DNA of 64,000 nucleotides from Terfezia claveryi (GCA_015179025.1 WHUX01000052.1:248001-312000), one strand, 5' to 3'; shown: positions 1 to 11,657, numbered from the stretch's first letter. Translations and numbers: made by a program. Notes: generated from the sequence alone by a model not told the origin.

Positions 1-2339
1 GCTTGTAGTTGTTTCATACGATGTTCCTGCAGAGCTTTCCGCGACGAGACGTATTCGTTGATGATATTTATGATAACCTGAAGTGTCTCTGTGGGCTTCT
101 TACCCAACTTATCTGTGTAGTTGGTGAGAATTTGCTGCAAGATCTTGAGACGGGCGAGGACCCTGTGGTTTGTGTGAGCACGAGAACTAGGCGAAATACT
201 GAAACGATTCATACCTAACAGGATCTTCCCCCTCGTTATTACTACCACCAACACCAAGCCAATCGCTCAGAATGTGGAGAAAAAGCGCAGTGATGGCACT
301 TCCGTCCTCACCGACCTGAATATCTTGAAGTAACCTCATAAATTCCACCACCCTCCCATCAACTGCTTCCATACCGAGTTTCTTGCTACTGGGTTTTCGC
401 TCACGTATTTCTATTCCTCCATATTCTCCATTTCCAAACTCCCAACCCTCTCCTCCAGTATATCCCAAATTGTAAAGAATCTGCTCAAGCGGTTTCTTCT
501 TCTCTCCCATTGATGTAGGATGTACTGTAACGTTCGCACCCATCGTTTTAATACAGTTAATGAGCAATGTTCTTGGGAGCTCGCTCCACTGTACGGCCTT
601 GTTTTTTTCCTTTGAGACACACATTAAACCCCATAAGGAAAGAAAGACTGGTTTCAGCAATCTCTGTGGAATTAGTGGGGTAGGATGTGCTTGTAGGAGG
701 TAAGCAAGTGTGGAGAGAGCGGTTAGGAGAGTTGATTCCGTTATTAAGACTGACGTATCTTGTGGGCCTTCAGTTCTATTTGCATCCATTTCCGCATCCT
801 CATCAGGTATAATTGATATCAAGGGCTTAAATAGGGCAGTTTGTATCATCGTTGTATTCTCCCCAAGATTTTCGAGCTTCAACAAGGCTTTAGATGATGT
901 CCTACCCTTGTTGCTTGGGATGGTTGGTATGGATTTCGTATATAGATCTTCCTTCGTATCTTTATCCTGCCCATATTCTGGATCTAATGCTTTTAGTATT
1001 GGTACTATGACCTCTTTGTCTATAACTTTCTCGATACCCTTTTTTGCCAGCAACTCTGCGATTACATAGGCTGCTGTCCTTTTCAATCCTTCATCAACCC
1101 CACCATGCACTAGCTCTATCAATTGGGGGCAAACAGTATGAAACCACTCTTCGGGGCTTATGGACTTTGGGACAGAGCCTATGATCCTCGCTGCCTTCGC
1201 CAGAGCATCAAGAGGAATATCTGGCGTTCCTGAAAATTGCGTACCAAATCCAACCGGTGTGGGGGCCGACAAGAAGAGCTGGAGAATGTGTCTGACAGCA
1301 TTGGGGCGGTGGATGGGGATAGTTGAAAGCTTTGCAGATACGGGAGCGAGAAACCATCTCGGACATTGGGGATGTACGAGAGACATCAATATTAGAAGAA
1401 GCTGAGGTGTGGGTATTCTATTCAGGATAACCAGTTAGATCGGATTCAGAAAGTGTCAGGAACAATGACAACGACTATGCAGGGGAATGGGCAATAAGGG
1501 CCCAGAATTAAAAGCGAATAGATGTATCATCAAGTGAGATTATTTATTCATTTAGGTAACATGATTGCTTTATGAATTGATGCGAAAGTGGAGCTCGGCA
1601 GAACCATGGCTAGAAGTACGACCCATGATGCAGTAACTCAGGGAGAGGTCCAACCTACTCTTCGATTAGAGATTCCCAGCGTTTCTCCCATGTTTTCTTT
1701 TCATCTTCGGTCAAGCCGTGGTCCTGAGAAGGATTGAAGGCCAGTTCTCCATAACCAGCCACGAGGTCCACGAGACATCTATCCTTCAGCAGATCAACAA
1801 CCTCTCCTCTATCATTTTGAAGAAGACTGGATAGCGACAGTATCACATCCGTCAAGACACTGATTTTTTTAATGCTTCGTAAACCTCCGGAAGGGATTTT
1901 TGAGGAAGGAGGTATAATTGCCTTCGCCCGTCTCTCCAAAGGCACCCCCACTCCAGGTGTCAAGCATGGGTAGATTCCTTCTAAGGCAAGAAGGTCCAAC
2001 AAGGCAATTATGATACGTCGGTCCTTGGGTGAGAATATATCCTCCGGGCTTGGGGATGATTTGTATTTTGACAGAAGATAAGCATGTATCTTTTGGACAA
2101 GAGAAAGCGCGTAAGCTATGATGAGCCCTAGTTCATTGCCATCATGAATGTTTCCTCCAGGCAATGTTGTTGAAAGGCGCCCTATGAGTGTGGAAGGACC
2201 AAGGCTCCTGTGTTGGGCTTTGATGACACACATCGTTAGCCGTCTTACGTGGATGGTAGCTAGAAACAGGAGTTATGGTACCTCTATCAAGAACCGGGGA
2301 TAAAAAGCGTTCTGCTTCAGTCAGAGGGTCAGTCTGCAT
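1..2339 (-). CDS. Rtp1/Tango6-like RNA polymerase II nuclear import factor (partial, runs off left edge)
   Basis: HEAT-repeat protein resembling fungal Rtp1 (animal TANGO6), which helps assembly and nuclear import of RNA polymerase II. Readable exons on the minus strand are about 2233-1659, 1417-215 and 162-1, with introns at 1658-1418 (241 bp, donor GTAGGT) and 214-163. The frame stays open across both junctions (...SLIEE/IPTPQLL... and ...GEDPVR/VLARLKI...). Family-like stretches are LEGIYPCLTPGVGVPLERR, HRPNAVRHILQLF and SISPEEWFHTVCPQLIEL. The C-terminus lies beyond position 1. The 5' end is unsettled: an in-frame ATG at 2339 opens a short segment (MQTDPLTEAERF), but I found no clean splice from it into the frame used from 2233. 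The family call is from remembered motif similarity; another HEAT-repeat import factor is the alternative. Confidence 0.65.
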
Positions 2340-2591
2340 TGGATATAAAAGTTAAGTGTACATTATGTTGTGTCATAATCTCTAAGGCTCTGATATAAAC
2401 CCAACCAGACTAACTTAAGCGAGCTTATATAATGTGGCTTTAGTTGAACTCTTGGCTTTAGTCTTCGTCGCAACAACTACTAACCTCGCGCCAATATCAC
2501 GAACAGTTCGTTGGGAGAACAGTTCATTGGGAGATATCCAAAGTCTTTACACCCTCACTTATAATTACTTTCGCCGATCGAAACAATCACA

Positions 2592-3062
2592 ATGAGTGTA
2601 ACTACACTTTTCCAAGCATTTATTGCAAAGCTAACGTGTCGTGCAGTTCGTTCCAGTTAATCCTCGTCCGATGCTCCAGTCGCTGTACGTATCATGCTTT
2701 ACGACATGACTCAACCGATTTTGGAGTTTACTTCAGTGGTGTGCTGACATTTGGAATATAGGGTGAACGAAGAGGTGCTCGTGCGACTGAAATGGGGAGA
2801 GACCGAGTACAAAGGCACTCTCGTCAGCGTAGACTCCTACATGAATATTCAACTTAACAATACAGAGGAATTCGTGGACGGCAAGAGTACTGGGAGCTTG
2901 GGACAGGTTATGATTAGGTTAGTTACTCGATGGATTCGCTAAGGTTGGAAACTCTTAGTTCATTACAGGATGCTGATTGGAGTTTTATACGACAGGTGTA
3001 ACAATGTCTTATGGATTTCAGGGGCGAAAAAGGAGGACAAAGATGTCAAGATGGAGGGCTAG
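2592..3062 (+). CDS. SMF1: Small nuclear ribonucleoprotein F (SmF)
   Basis: Sm-fold subunit of the heptameric ring on U1, U2, U4 and U5 snRNAs, needed for pre-mRNA splicing in the nucleus. Four exons: 2592-2597, 2647-2684, 2762-2917 and 2996-3062, joined by GT..AG introns, give a protein of 88 residues, the usual SmF size. The Sm1 motif is [20 protein letters not shown] with VDSYMNIQL after it, and the Sm2 motif is [12 protein letters not shown]. The Sm2 Arg is split by the last intron (AG/G). The first coding exon is only six bases (ATG AGT), so gene finders may miss the true start. The terminus is acidic ([11 protein letters not shown]). The neighbour on the left is transcribed divergently. 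Confidence 0.95.
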
Positions 3063-3323
3063 GTTCTAAAATCAGGGTTGGTGTATCTTTTGAGGGACGC
3101 GGGGTCACAGTGAAATTTCTAGAGTAGGCCTCAACAGCAAACAAAAGCACGGGGTATTATGGCCATGCATTCCTCATACAGGCCTTATATCCTTAGTGGA
3201 TAACGATGCGATACGGACTAGATAATATACTTTTATAATGATTTGCTTTTGGTATATTCGATATCAGACATCCCAATAGTCTAATTAGCCGATTGCTCGT
3301 GCTTGGCAGTTACTCAAATCGAT

Positions 3324-3817
3324 GGTGCCAACCAGACTAAATCCATTGTGGGTAAGGGGTGGATCAATTTAAAGAACGTAAATCCAAACTCTGGGATATA
3401 ATCTGGTTGCTCGACGACAAAACAGTTGCTCTCGGACTGTAGTACACCAATGTAATCGCACTCGGTCCAAACCTAAAGGAAAACTAGTATGGTTGGCCCT
3501 CTCGTAGCCTCGCTCCTAGAGAAATAAAATTAGGACACAGTTATCTGAATCCAGAATGCAAGCTCCATAGGTTATAAATACTGGGGCGAGAATAACTGTT
3601 ACCCTGAATGACTGATATAGTATCTGATATTCTCTGAATGAAAAAGCTATTTGGGCTATAGAGCCCAACATCTCTACGGTACCTCGATGTCAGTGAAACA
3701 ACCGGACTATTACAGAAATATTGAACAGGCCCAATCAATTCAACGCATTAACCCTTTCCCCCAGGTCGTCATTGAGCAGCGAACAGGAATATACCACCAC
3801 CTAGTCTGGTTGCCACC
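3324..3817. mobile_element. Candidate MITE with GGTGCCAACCAGACTA-type inverted termini
   Basis: The left end reads GGTGCCAACCAGACTA (3324-3339). The right end reads TAGTCTGGTTGCCACC (3802-3817), whose reverse complement differs from the left end by one base. Length is 494 bp, with no coding capacity. The same terminal motif bounds two other segments of about 400 bp in this window (13821-14236 and 17861-18261), so I read these as one non-autonomous family. I could not identify a target-site duplication. Confidence 0.5.
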
Positions 3818-5635
3818 ACCTACCCGGCTCATATACCTGCTTCAACTTTTGATCCTATACCTACTTACCCGCCATGAAAACAAGATTGAATGTAAAGTGC
3901 CCTAAGCTCGTTCGACAAAGATACTCACAGTTTCTGGCAATTTCAAGTTTCGTGCCAATAGGATATGTTCTGAAAGGAGGGCGCAGTTGTCTCATGCTAC
4001 TTTTTAAGCATCCTCAACCTCACCTTCAATTATCTTACCCCAATTGTCCCAAAATCCATAGAAATTTGAAGATTACCACTAGACGTTTGAAAAATTTTCC
4101 CATCACTGTCAGTTTGAAAATACTTTCTTTCCGAACCTGAATGTGTTCATGAGATTGTAATCTGCGAACTCACATAACTACCTCTTTTCTCCTTATCTAC
4201 CGATACTAGAATTGAAACCCCTCTGGTGTTGGAGGACGCTAGAATATAGAGGAAAGACCTAGTCATATGGGATGAAATCACTAGAACCTCGGTTTGGAAA
4301 CAACCCCATGTGGACTGGCCAGAAAATTTCACCATGCCCTGCGGAAGGATAGCCCATCACCGATATGTAGCTCAAGAACATCTACTCTATAAAAAAACCT
4401 AGTATAGAATAGTTTGTGCCGGTAAGATGCAGGCTTTCATACCAATTAGGAGTTTGGAAGTGAGTTGCGACCATAATTTGCTATAGAAAACTAGCCGCAG
4501 GTGCATTTCTCAGCCCCCTTTGAATCGTAGAAGTATCGCCAGCCCCGGCAGCCGGTGACACTGAAGTCCTATATGTATGATAATTTAGCCCACATTTGTT
4601 GCTCACAACTATTGGGAATTGGAGAGAAAGAACCTAGAAGTATTATGATAACTGTTATTGGCTCTACTCTGAACTCAGAATACTGAAGACCATTCCGCTG
4701 ACTCCAAGGCAGTTCCGAAGGTCAGACTCAAGTTGATTTTAAGGCTGCATGTGTGTAGCATTCCGGACTTCCTGCTGCAGGTCCAACAGGGCATGAAGTA
4801 GAATGGGTATGTTCCCATTAAGTCCTGTATCTTGGACTTCATCCTCCTCACAGAATTCCATCAGTATCATTCATTTTTCAAGTTTACCCCACCATTTGTG
4901 CACCTCTCCCTTTTGGCATCCATTCATCTGCATCAGCACTTACATATCACCTATCACCTTTTTGTGTGGATACTTCATTAAGCCAAAAAATCCTCCTCCT
5001 GGGCGCGTTACGGGTGCCCTGTCATCCCCAACCACCATTGATATTGTTAGTGGAGACGTAGGTTTTCCAACATAGACCTTACAGCGATTTCGACACATAT
5101 TTAGCAGCTCTACTTGAACTTGGCGGATAGGGCAGCGCCTTCACGAGGATTTAGTCTGGCGGTATAGTATTTGAAATACAGAATCTCACTAGGAAATTCA
5201 TATTTTCAGAGGCGGTGAAATCAAGCGCACTGGGTCATGAGCGGAATACCTGAAGTAAGTTGTGATAACAAGAACAATGTCAAGAGGAAACCTATTTACC
5301 TTCTTGGGTAGTGCACTGCCAAATAGAGCTAGCCACAATTAGGCTTATGCATGCATGGATACTTGGCATATGCATGGGCATTCACGCATATTTACTCTCG
5401 TGCAAATGGCCTTCCGGCTCAACCCATCAGTTGTCTTACTTTCTCACTGTCCAACTTCTCAATTTACTAGATATCGCCAAAAACTCAATTGGCCAGATAT
5501 CCTATTCTCCAACTATGGAATTCATTATACATCAGTCCTTCTCCAACCCTCAACCCTTCAACTAACTCTTCCCTACCATCTTAATTCATCAAGTATATCG
5601 CCCTTCTCCGCCCTCTTATTCCAATCCTCCAAGCA

Positions 5636-5690
5636 CCTTAATCCCCCGAACACTCCAATCCCCCGAACACCCCAATCCCCCAAATACCCT
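5636..5690. repeat. Tandem repeat, about 18-bp unit, three copies
   Basis: Units are variants of AATCCCCCGAACACTCC repeated in tandem, the last copy diverged. Non-coding minisatellite-like stretch. Confidence 0.7.
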
Positions 5691-5759
5691 AATCGTAGGT
5701 AGTAGTCCGTAGGCAAACATGTTGCTAATAACCGAAATAGGGACCACTCACTTCCCGCA

Positions 5760-6240
5760 CGGCAGCTGAGCAAGCATGGGAGAATGCATGGCATGACCTT
5801 GAGCAATGGGGGATTCAGCATCGGATTAAACGCATTCCTTACCATATCCAAGAGGTCATCAGACTTGAGGGTGGAAATGAATATTTTGAAGGACATCCTC
5901 CTGTGAAAAGAGTTAAAGAGTTACTGGATTGCAATCCACCGTGAGCGGCAGCTCCGCATTCAGGAGACTAACAAGATCCACAAGAATGCATGGTTGCTGT
6001 TTCAATGCGCTACTGTCGGAAGTATATTGCACATCTTAGGTCTCTTGTTAGTATTCAGGAAGTTGTCGATCTAGAGGATCTTAACACTAATGAATGGAGG
6101 CATATGCCGGAGACTGACCAAATTGTCAGTGTTAATCTGATCGATATCATGATCTCAGCTAGTCCCAAAGGCCGAAAAAAAGAAGGCCCCCTTCAGAAAC
6201 GTGGGAGGAAACCAGGGCCACGGACATACAAGGTGTGCTT
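5760..6240 (+). pseudogene. Decayed Tc1/mariner-type (DDE_3) transposase remnant
   Basis: Read on the plus strand from about 5770, the frame gives AWENAWHDLEQWGIQ, RIKRIPYHIQEVIRLEGG and NEYFEGHPPVKRVKELLD before a stop near 5940. The W..I..WI..IP.HIQ.VI...GG layout resembles the C-terminal end of DDE_3/Tc1-like transposases. After the stop, a different frame carries RERQLRIQETNKIHKNAWLL and FQCATVGSILHILGLL. A third frame then carries a basic segment, GRKKEGPLQKRGRKPGPRTY, to about 6220. Coding-like patches in shifted frames with stops between them fit an inactivated element. No N-terminal catalytic domain is visible upstream, so it is truncated. The family call is by motif memory only and could be wrong; a decayed host gene is the alternative. 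Confidence 0.45.
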
Positions 6241-6875
6241 CATGCCGCTATCAAGACCCGGTGTGAGTGGGGAGGGGGTGAGGTAGGACGGGTGTGTGAG
6301 GTGGGCGAGCAGCGAGGGCGTAGATAGCTGTCGTAGATCACCAACTTGAATCCGAAGTGACGTGCATATGCCAAGTACATATGCGCGCATATTCTGCATA
6401 TGTATGCATATGCACTATTTTCCCAAAGAAGAAAGGGGAAATGACTTTTGTTCCGCACATCCGTAGCACAGATGCATATAGTTGGTTGGCACAACCATGC
6501 ATACTAGTAACCATACTAGCATACTAGGCGGATTACCATGCATAATCACAAGTGTACGAGTGGTAGTACCTTAGCAGAGGTCGTTGTGCCAACCAGACTA
6601 AGGTACCTACTGTACAGAACCTAGAGCAATTAACTGCCGCGGTAGATTATTGCATGCTGATATATGCAGTATGTAGGTACTGTACATTGTCGTCGATATT
6701 TCTAACTACCGTATACAATGTGAATCTTTAGGTACACGATGATGTGTAAGAAACATCAATGCCTCTACCATGAATAGCTCCGTTCTATTCGCTTGATACA
6801 TAGGACCTATAAACCGATAAACTCATTCTTGGCTTCTGTCCTGGTCGTAGATTTGCTATTGCTCGTAGTGTTGCA

Positions 6876-6917
6876 GGTATTGCTCGCTTGGTTCCAGGTA
6901 TTGCTCGCTTGGTTCCA
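6876..6917. repeat. Two exact tandem copies of a 21-bp unit
   Basis: The unit begins AGGTATTGCTCGCTTGGTTC and is repeated twice head to tail, with a more diverged half copy just before it. Non-coding. Confidence 0.75.
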
Positions 6918-7040
6918 GGTAGATGTCGTGGGATATTAACATTTGATACCGATACTGGCTGTACTTGCTCCATGTTTTCATGCGCTCATGTTAGAATAAT
7001 GTTATTGTATTCTGTATGTTCTACATCATGAATACATGTA

Positions 7041-7212
7041 CCATTGGCTACCTAAGGATGCACGTGCACGGTAGGATGCACCCCTGCAAAACATCCCTGT
7101 TTTCACCTCCTCGAGCGACATCTCGTGATATCTTGAGAGCATAGTAGTTAGAGGCTATTCCGGCTAAATTGAGATCTATAGAAACACCTACGCTCTACAA
7201 CATAGTTACCCT
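7041..7212. repeat. Left inverted arm, outer part
   Basis: Inverted match to about 13419-13590, including ATTTAGCC/GGCTAAAT, the CTCGAGCGACATCTCG segment and the tip CCATTGGCTACCTAAGGATG. Interrupted at 7212 by the retrotransposon. Confidence 0.9.
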
Positions 7213-7452
7213 TGTAGGAAATACTCTTCCAATGCATGTGCAAACATGTGAGTACGTCAACAACATGTGGACATAGAGGCATGTGGATAAGAAGACATAT
7301 GACAAGCATGTGTGAATACGGAGGAGATATGTATATATAGACTGCTAGAACCCCTTAAGGCAGAGATATAGATCAAGCAAGCAATACATCTCTCTTACAG
7401 ATCAATCCCCAATATCTACGTTCATATATCCTAAGATCTCATAATCCTTACG
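7213..7452 (+). repeat. 5' LTR
   Basis: Begins TGTAGGAAATACTC and ends ...ATCCTTACG. It carries a TATATATAGACTGC segment (7331 onward) that probably supplies the promoter. Several ACATGTG/CATATG palindromes occur in its first half. Confidence 0.95.
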
Positions 7453-7466
7453 GGTTATGAGCCCGG
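7453..7466 (+). promoter_or_regulatory. Primer binding site complementary to an internal part of initiator tRNA-Met
   Basis: GGTTATGAGCCCGG starts at the first base after the LTR. It is complementary to the anticodon stem-loop of initiator tRNA-Met (CTCATAACC core). Use of an internal half-tRNA primer rather than the 3' CCA end is known for Drosophila copia. Confidence 0.8.
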
Positions 7467-7494
7467 AGCTTCAAAAGCGCTACTTCAACATACA

Positions 7495-8208
7495 ATGTCA
7501 AGCTTTGCAGAAGCCTCAGGGTCGGGCAACGACTCAATGAGGCCTCCAGAAGCCCCCAAAAGCACGAACACAACACCCGATCGAAAAATAACCACACTCA
7601 CGACCAAACTAAATGGATCAGACAATTACCCTGAATGGGTCACAACTATGAAACTCTATTTCCAAATGATCCAACTAGGAGACCATCGAGCATGGGATAT
7701 TATCGAAGGAACATACCGAAAACCTCCAGATAAGCCACAAGAATGGCTGGATGGGAATCACTACATTCTTCTTACCATCCTAAAAAATAGCGAACCCCAA
7801 GTCCGTAGTCGAATTGCGATAGTGGAAAAAGCCAAAGACGCCTGGAATACCCTCAAACAAGCCTATGAAGGAAGAACAGCAACTGAATTCCATTCTTTAT
7901 TAAGAAGCTTGGTATATCTCCACTATGACGATAGAAAACACTCGATCTCAGAGCACATCACAGCATACGAAAAACTCTGGAATACCTTCTCAGGCATTAT
8001 CGCTCGAGCAGACCTTACCAAGGATACTGGATTTGGTAAAGGATTACTGGCCTTCTCTAGATGTGAGCAGGTTAAAACCGAATTTCTACTCATGTCACTA
8101 CCTACATTCTACGCAAGTACTGTAGAAAATGTCAGGTCAAAAGAACAAACCTACGACGATACTGCACGGAAAATAAACGAATACATTACCGCTAGGCAAA
8201 AAGGCTAA
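7495..8208 (+). CDS. gag: copia gag polyprotein segment
   Basis: Open frame of 237 residues at the 5' end of the retrotransposon. It matches the UBN2/Retrotran_gag_2 layout: LNGSDNYPEWVTTMKLYFQM near residue 40, then WDIIEGTY, AKDAWNTLKQAYEG and SLVYLHYDDRKHSISEHIT, with a YDDTARKINEY end. It would form the capsid-like shell of cytoplasmic virus-like particles. The frame ends with TAA at 8206-8208. The same frame reopens at once into the zinc knuckle, so gag and pol were probably one frame in the source element, as in most copia elements. A CAA to TAA change would explain the stop. The start is the first ATG after the primer binding site. Confidence 0.9.
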   Translation: MSSFAEASGSGNDSMRPPEAPKSTNTTPDRKITTLTTKLNGSDNYPEWVTTMKLYFQMIQLGDHRAWDIIEGTYRKPPDKPQEWLDGNHYILLTILKNSEPQVRSRIAIVEKAKDAWNTLKQAYEGRTATEFHSLLRSLVYLHYDDRKHSISEHITAYEKLWNTFSGIIARADLTKDTGFGKGLLAFSRCEQVKTEFLLMSLPTFYASTVENVRSKEQTYDDTARKINEYITARQKG

Positions 8209-9717
8209 AACCAACATAAAGAAAACAACAGCAATCCATTGGTTCAAAGAATAGCCTTGAACGATAAACGTTGCAGCTATTGCATAGGTAAGGGATGGCA
8301 AGGTCTCAATCACAATGAGAACGAATGTTATACCAAGAAAAGGGAACAAGGGAATGCTGCCAAACGCCAGAAACGAAAGAAGGATGAAGAAGCCGTTATT
8401 GTACAGATAACAATAGGGAAAACAGATGGTGGGCCAACAGGAGCATACCAATACGATACGGCTGCATCCCATCACACAACGAATGAACTTGGAAGGCTAT
8501 CGGAAATACAGGACAATCTCAACCTAGTGGTAAAAGGACATAATGGAGCAGAATCCATCTGTACCACTATGGGTACACTGACCCTTCAATATAATGGAAG
8601 AACGATATACCACAAAGAATGCCTATATGATCCAACATACAGCAATATCATCAGTGGAGAAAGGATGCCAGATAAACATATCCTACAAGTACATGGTAAA
8701 GTAGCCAAGCTAAAGAAGGGAGGAAAAATCCTCTACAATATGGAAAGAGACAATAAAGGTGCACTCTGGATAATACCCGACCAGACCCGATTCCATATAT
8801 CAATTACCCAGCAAATACCGGCCGCTCAGCCCACCCAACAGACATCGGCTGCCCAGCAGACACTGACCCAGCAGACACCGGCCGCCCAGCAAACATCGGC
8901 TGAACAGCAAATGCCGGTTACGACTCCAACTATCCAACAACCATTAGCTGCTTACAACAAATTAATGGCACTACATGAGCGATATGGGCATATTTCCTTC
9001 AATACACTAAAAACCCTCCCGGAATATCAGCTACTAGGAAAAATGATCCAACCAGCAATTGCCTGCGACGCATACCAACTCAGCAAAGCAACAAAACCAG
9101 CAGCTAAAAAGGAACAAGGAATAAGGACATCCAAACCACTGGAACGATTACATGCAGACTTAATTGGGCCTATAGACCCAATAACCCTTTCCAGCCAATA
9201 TAGATATCTCCTACTAGTAACTGATGATTACAGTAGATATATAGTAGCTAGATCTCTAAAGCAAAAAAGCGATGCAGCAGGAGCACTTATCGGAATTATC
9301 AATGCCCTGGAAAACAAAGCTGGCCACCAACATAAAGTCGTCCAAATACAAGCAGACTGGGGGGGCGAGTTCCATACCCTCAAGCTCAACACTGAACTAC
9401 AACAGAGAGGAATTACTCTTAAAGAGACAGTACCAAGACACAGCGAGACAAATGCTGTTGCAGAACGCACAAATAGGACCATCATGACCATGAGTAGAAC
9501 GGCTCTGCTAGCAGCAAAAATGCCAAAAAACCTCTGGGACAAAGCTGCACAATGGGCAGTGTACACAAAAAACAGAGTTCCCCACAAAGCTCTGAATGGA
9601 GGAATACCAATTGAAGTACTCTTTAAGAAAAACGCTCTACAAGAGCGAAGCAACCTGAGGCCATTCGGCCAAAAAGTTATTTGCTTCAACTACAAAATAA
9701 GGCTTCAGACAAATTAG
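8209..9717 (+). pseudogene. pol: copia pol segment: zinc knuckle, protease, integrase
   Basis: In the gag frame after the stop. Order: nucleocapsid-type knuckle CSYCIGKGWQGLNHNENEC; aspartic protease active site YDTAASHH with the usual copia DTA/G-S form; gag-pre-integrase segment HERYGHISFNTLKTLP; then an integrase core with HADLIGPI, VTDDYSRY, QADWGGEF and HSETNAVAERTNRT (DDE residues present). In the HHCC zinc finger the second cysteine pair reads CDAYQLSKATK, with Tyr where CDACQLSK is expected, so zinc binding may be impaired. A Pro/Gln-rich tract of TPAAQQTS-like units (8810-8940) separates protease from pre-integrase. The frame closes at 9717; the true continuation is in another frame from about 9690. 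Confidence 0.9.
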
Positions 9718-10034
9718 CCCCACGAGGGTATACTGCTCGAATTGCTAGATATACAACCACATTCGGCACCTATATCACGATTGATGAAAAAGGGAAATAT
9801 ACATTAGCTAAAAACCCTATAATAGCTCAAGAAAGCGAACTCGAAAAAGCTCAAAAAAACGAGCTCGAAAAAGCTCAAGAAAGCGAGCTCGAAAAAGCTC
9901 AAGAAAGCGAGCTCGAAAAAGCTCAAAAAGCGAGCTCGACAAAGCTCAAGAAAGTCAAGAAAGCGAGCTCGAAAATGCTCAAGATTCCACCCCGCAGCAA
10001 GGGAGGCACCGAAAGAGTGCTGCAGAATGGATAG
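9681..10034 (+). pseudogene. copia pol linker between integrase and reverse transcriptase
   Basis: Continuation of pol in frame 3 after a frame change near 9690: SDKLAPRGYTARIARYTT follows the integrase end. It then carries a highly charged tandem tract of ELEKAQES-type units (9838-9975, a 24-bp DNA repeat). Frame is lost again before the reverse transcriptase. The tract sits in the variable linker, where length changes may be tolerated. Confidence 0.75.
9838..9975 (+). repeat. 24-bp tandem repeat inside pol
   Basis: Repeats of GAGCTCGAAAAAGCTCAAGA with small length changes (about five copies), giving ELEKAQES repeats. Indels inside this array probably caused part of the frame loss. Confidence 0.8.
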
Positions 10035-10087
10035 AAGAACTTGGAGAACGAAGGTCCAAGAGACAACGAAAAATTACAGAAAAAGCT

Positions 10088-11629
10088 ATGATTAAAGCTG
10101 TCATTGAAGACTCTGACCATCCTACAGATGCGCAAACCAGGTCCTCTGCACAAGCACATGAATGGGCAAAAGCACGAACTAAAGAAAGAGAGCAATTGCA
10201 GAAATATGGCGTATTCACAAAAATCGCCAAAGAGGATATCCCAGAAGGGACCAAGATTGTAGACACCAAATGGGTCTATACAATAAAGCGAAAATTGGAC
10301 GGAAGTATTGAGAAATACAAAGCCAGAAAAGTAGGGAGAGGATTTACTCAGGAGGACAGGATCAACTATGATTCCGATAAAACCTACGCACAAATGATGA
10401 GATCCGAAACATTGAAAATCCTGCTTATACTGGCCATGTACAAAAAATGGAGAATTCGACAGTGGGACGTGGTAGCTGCCTACTTGCAGGCTCTTTTACA
10501 TCACGATGTCTATATTTCGGATATAAATGAAAATGGAGAGACCGAATACTGGAAGCTTAACAAAGCTCTATATGGGCTAAAACAAGCAGGGCATGAGTGG
10601 TTTAAGACATTAGAGAAGATCCTGGCCCTTGCAGGACTCCATCAATGCATTGGAGATGAAGGAACTTACACAAACCATGATAATTCCTTCATTCTGGGAA
10701 CTCATGTCGATGATCTTATAGGAATTGCACCTAACGAGACAATACTCAAAGAATTCGAAGAGAAAATCGAGGAAAAAATTGAGCTTGAAAAACGTGGGAA
10801 CCCAGAGAAACTCCTAGGAATTGAGCTTAAGTGGAACAACACAAGTACGGAAGTCGTAATAACCCAAAAAGCGCTTATAGAGACAATGGCCTCAAAATAC
10901 CTCCTCCAAGGCGAACTGCAACATAAGAATTCCTTACCCATTAATCCAGAAGTATACGGCGACTCTAATGACCGCGACTCTAATGACCATTTCGAAGATG
11001 CTAAGAAATATCAAGCACTTACAGGAGGTCTACTTTATATTGCCAGAATGACAAGACCTGAGATATCTATCCATGTCAACTTTCTAGGACGGCGAGCATC
11101 TAAACCTTCCACAACAAATTATAGAGCTGCCTTAACTATTCTGCAATATCTCAAGAACACCAAGCATTTAGGACTAATTCTATGCAAACCTATGGATTTA
11201 CACCTCATCATATATGCAGATGCATCCTACGGTGGTGAACAAGCAAGATCCCAAACAGGAGTACTCATGACTCTCGGTGATCAACCAGTAGGATGGTACA
11301 GTCGCCGTCAGGATACTGTATCCTTGTCAATCACCGAAGCAGAATATATTGCTGCATGTGAAGGAGCCAAAGATGCAGCTTGGGCACAACAACTCCTAGA
11401 TGAACTTGGATTATCACTAAAACCCACGGTAAAAACAGATAGTGAAGGAACCTTCAACCTAGCTCATACCTCTCGCTGTTTAAGACGAACTAGGCATATT
11501 GAACATCGATACCACTATCTACGCCAACAAGTACAAGCAGAAAAATTAGCTATAACAACTATCCCAGGCAAGGAAAATCCAGTGGATATTCTTACCAAGA
11601 TTACACCCATGGTTTCCATTAAAAAATAG
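10088..11629 (+). pseudogene. pol: copia pol segment: reverse transcriptase and RNase H
   Basis: 513-residue open frame. RVT_2 motifs: KWVYTIKRKLDGSIEKYKAR near residue 60, RQWDVVAAYLQALL, LNKALYGLKQAGHEWF, and a catalytic THVDDLIGI where YVDDI is usual (the two Asp are kept). The RNase H part has YADASYGGE, SITEAEYIAACEGAK and KTDSEGT, with RHIEHRYHYLR and NPVDILTK near the end. The domain is uninterrupted and looks intact. The ORF ends 37 bases before the 3' LTR. It is listed as a broken-gene segment only because the upstream polyprotein is interrupted. Confidence 0.92.
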
Positions 11630-11657
11630 CAAGACCGGTGGATGAGATTGGCAGAGT

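Larger units (their letters stand above)
3063..7040. other. Gene-free repeat-rich segment
   Basis: No intact gene is visible. The segment holds a candidate MITE at 3324-3817, a decayed transposase fragment around 5760-6240, small tandem repeats at 5636-5690 and 6876-6917, an ATGCATATG-rich patch around 6360-6415, and a solitary CCAACCAGACTA motif at 6589-6600. The short open frames elsewhere show no coding character. Confidence 0.6.

Noticed and set aside
9228..9689. Long minus-strand frame over the copia integrase
   Set aside because: Shadow of the plus-strand integrase; no motifs and no start context.
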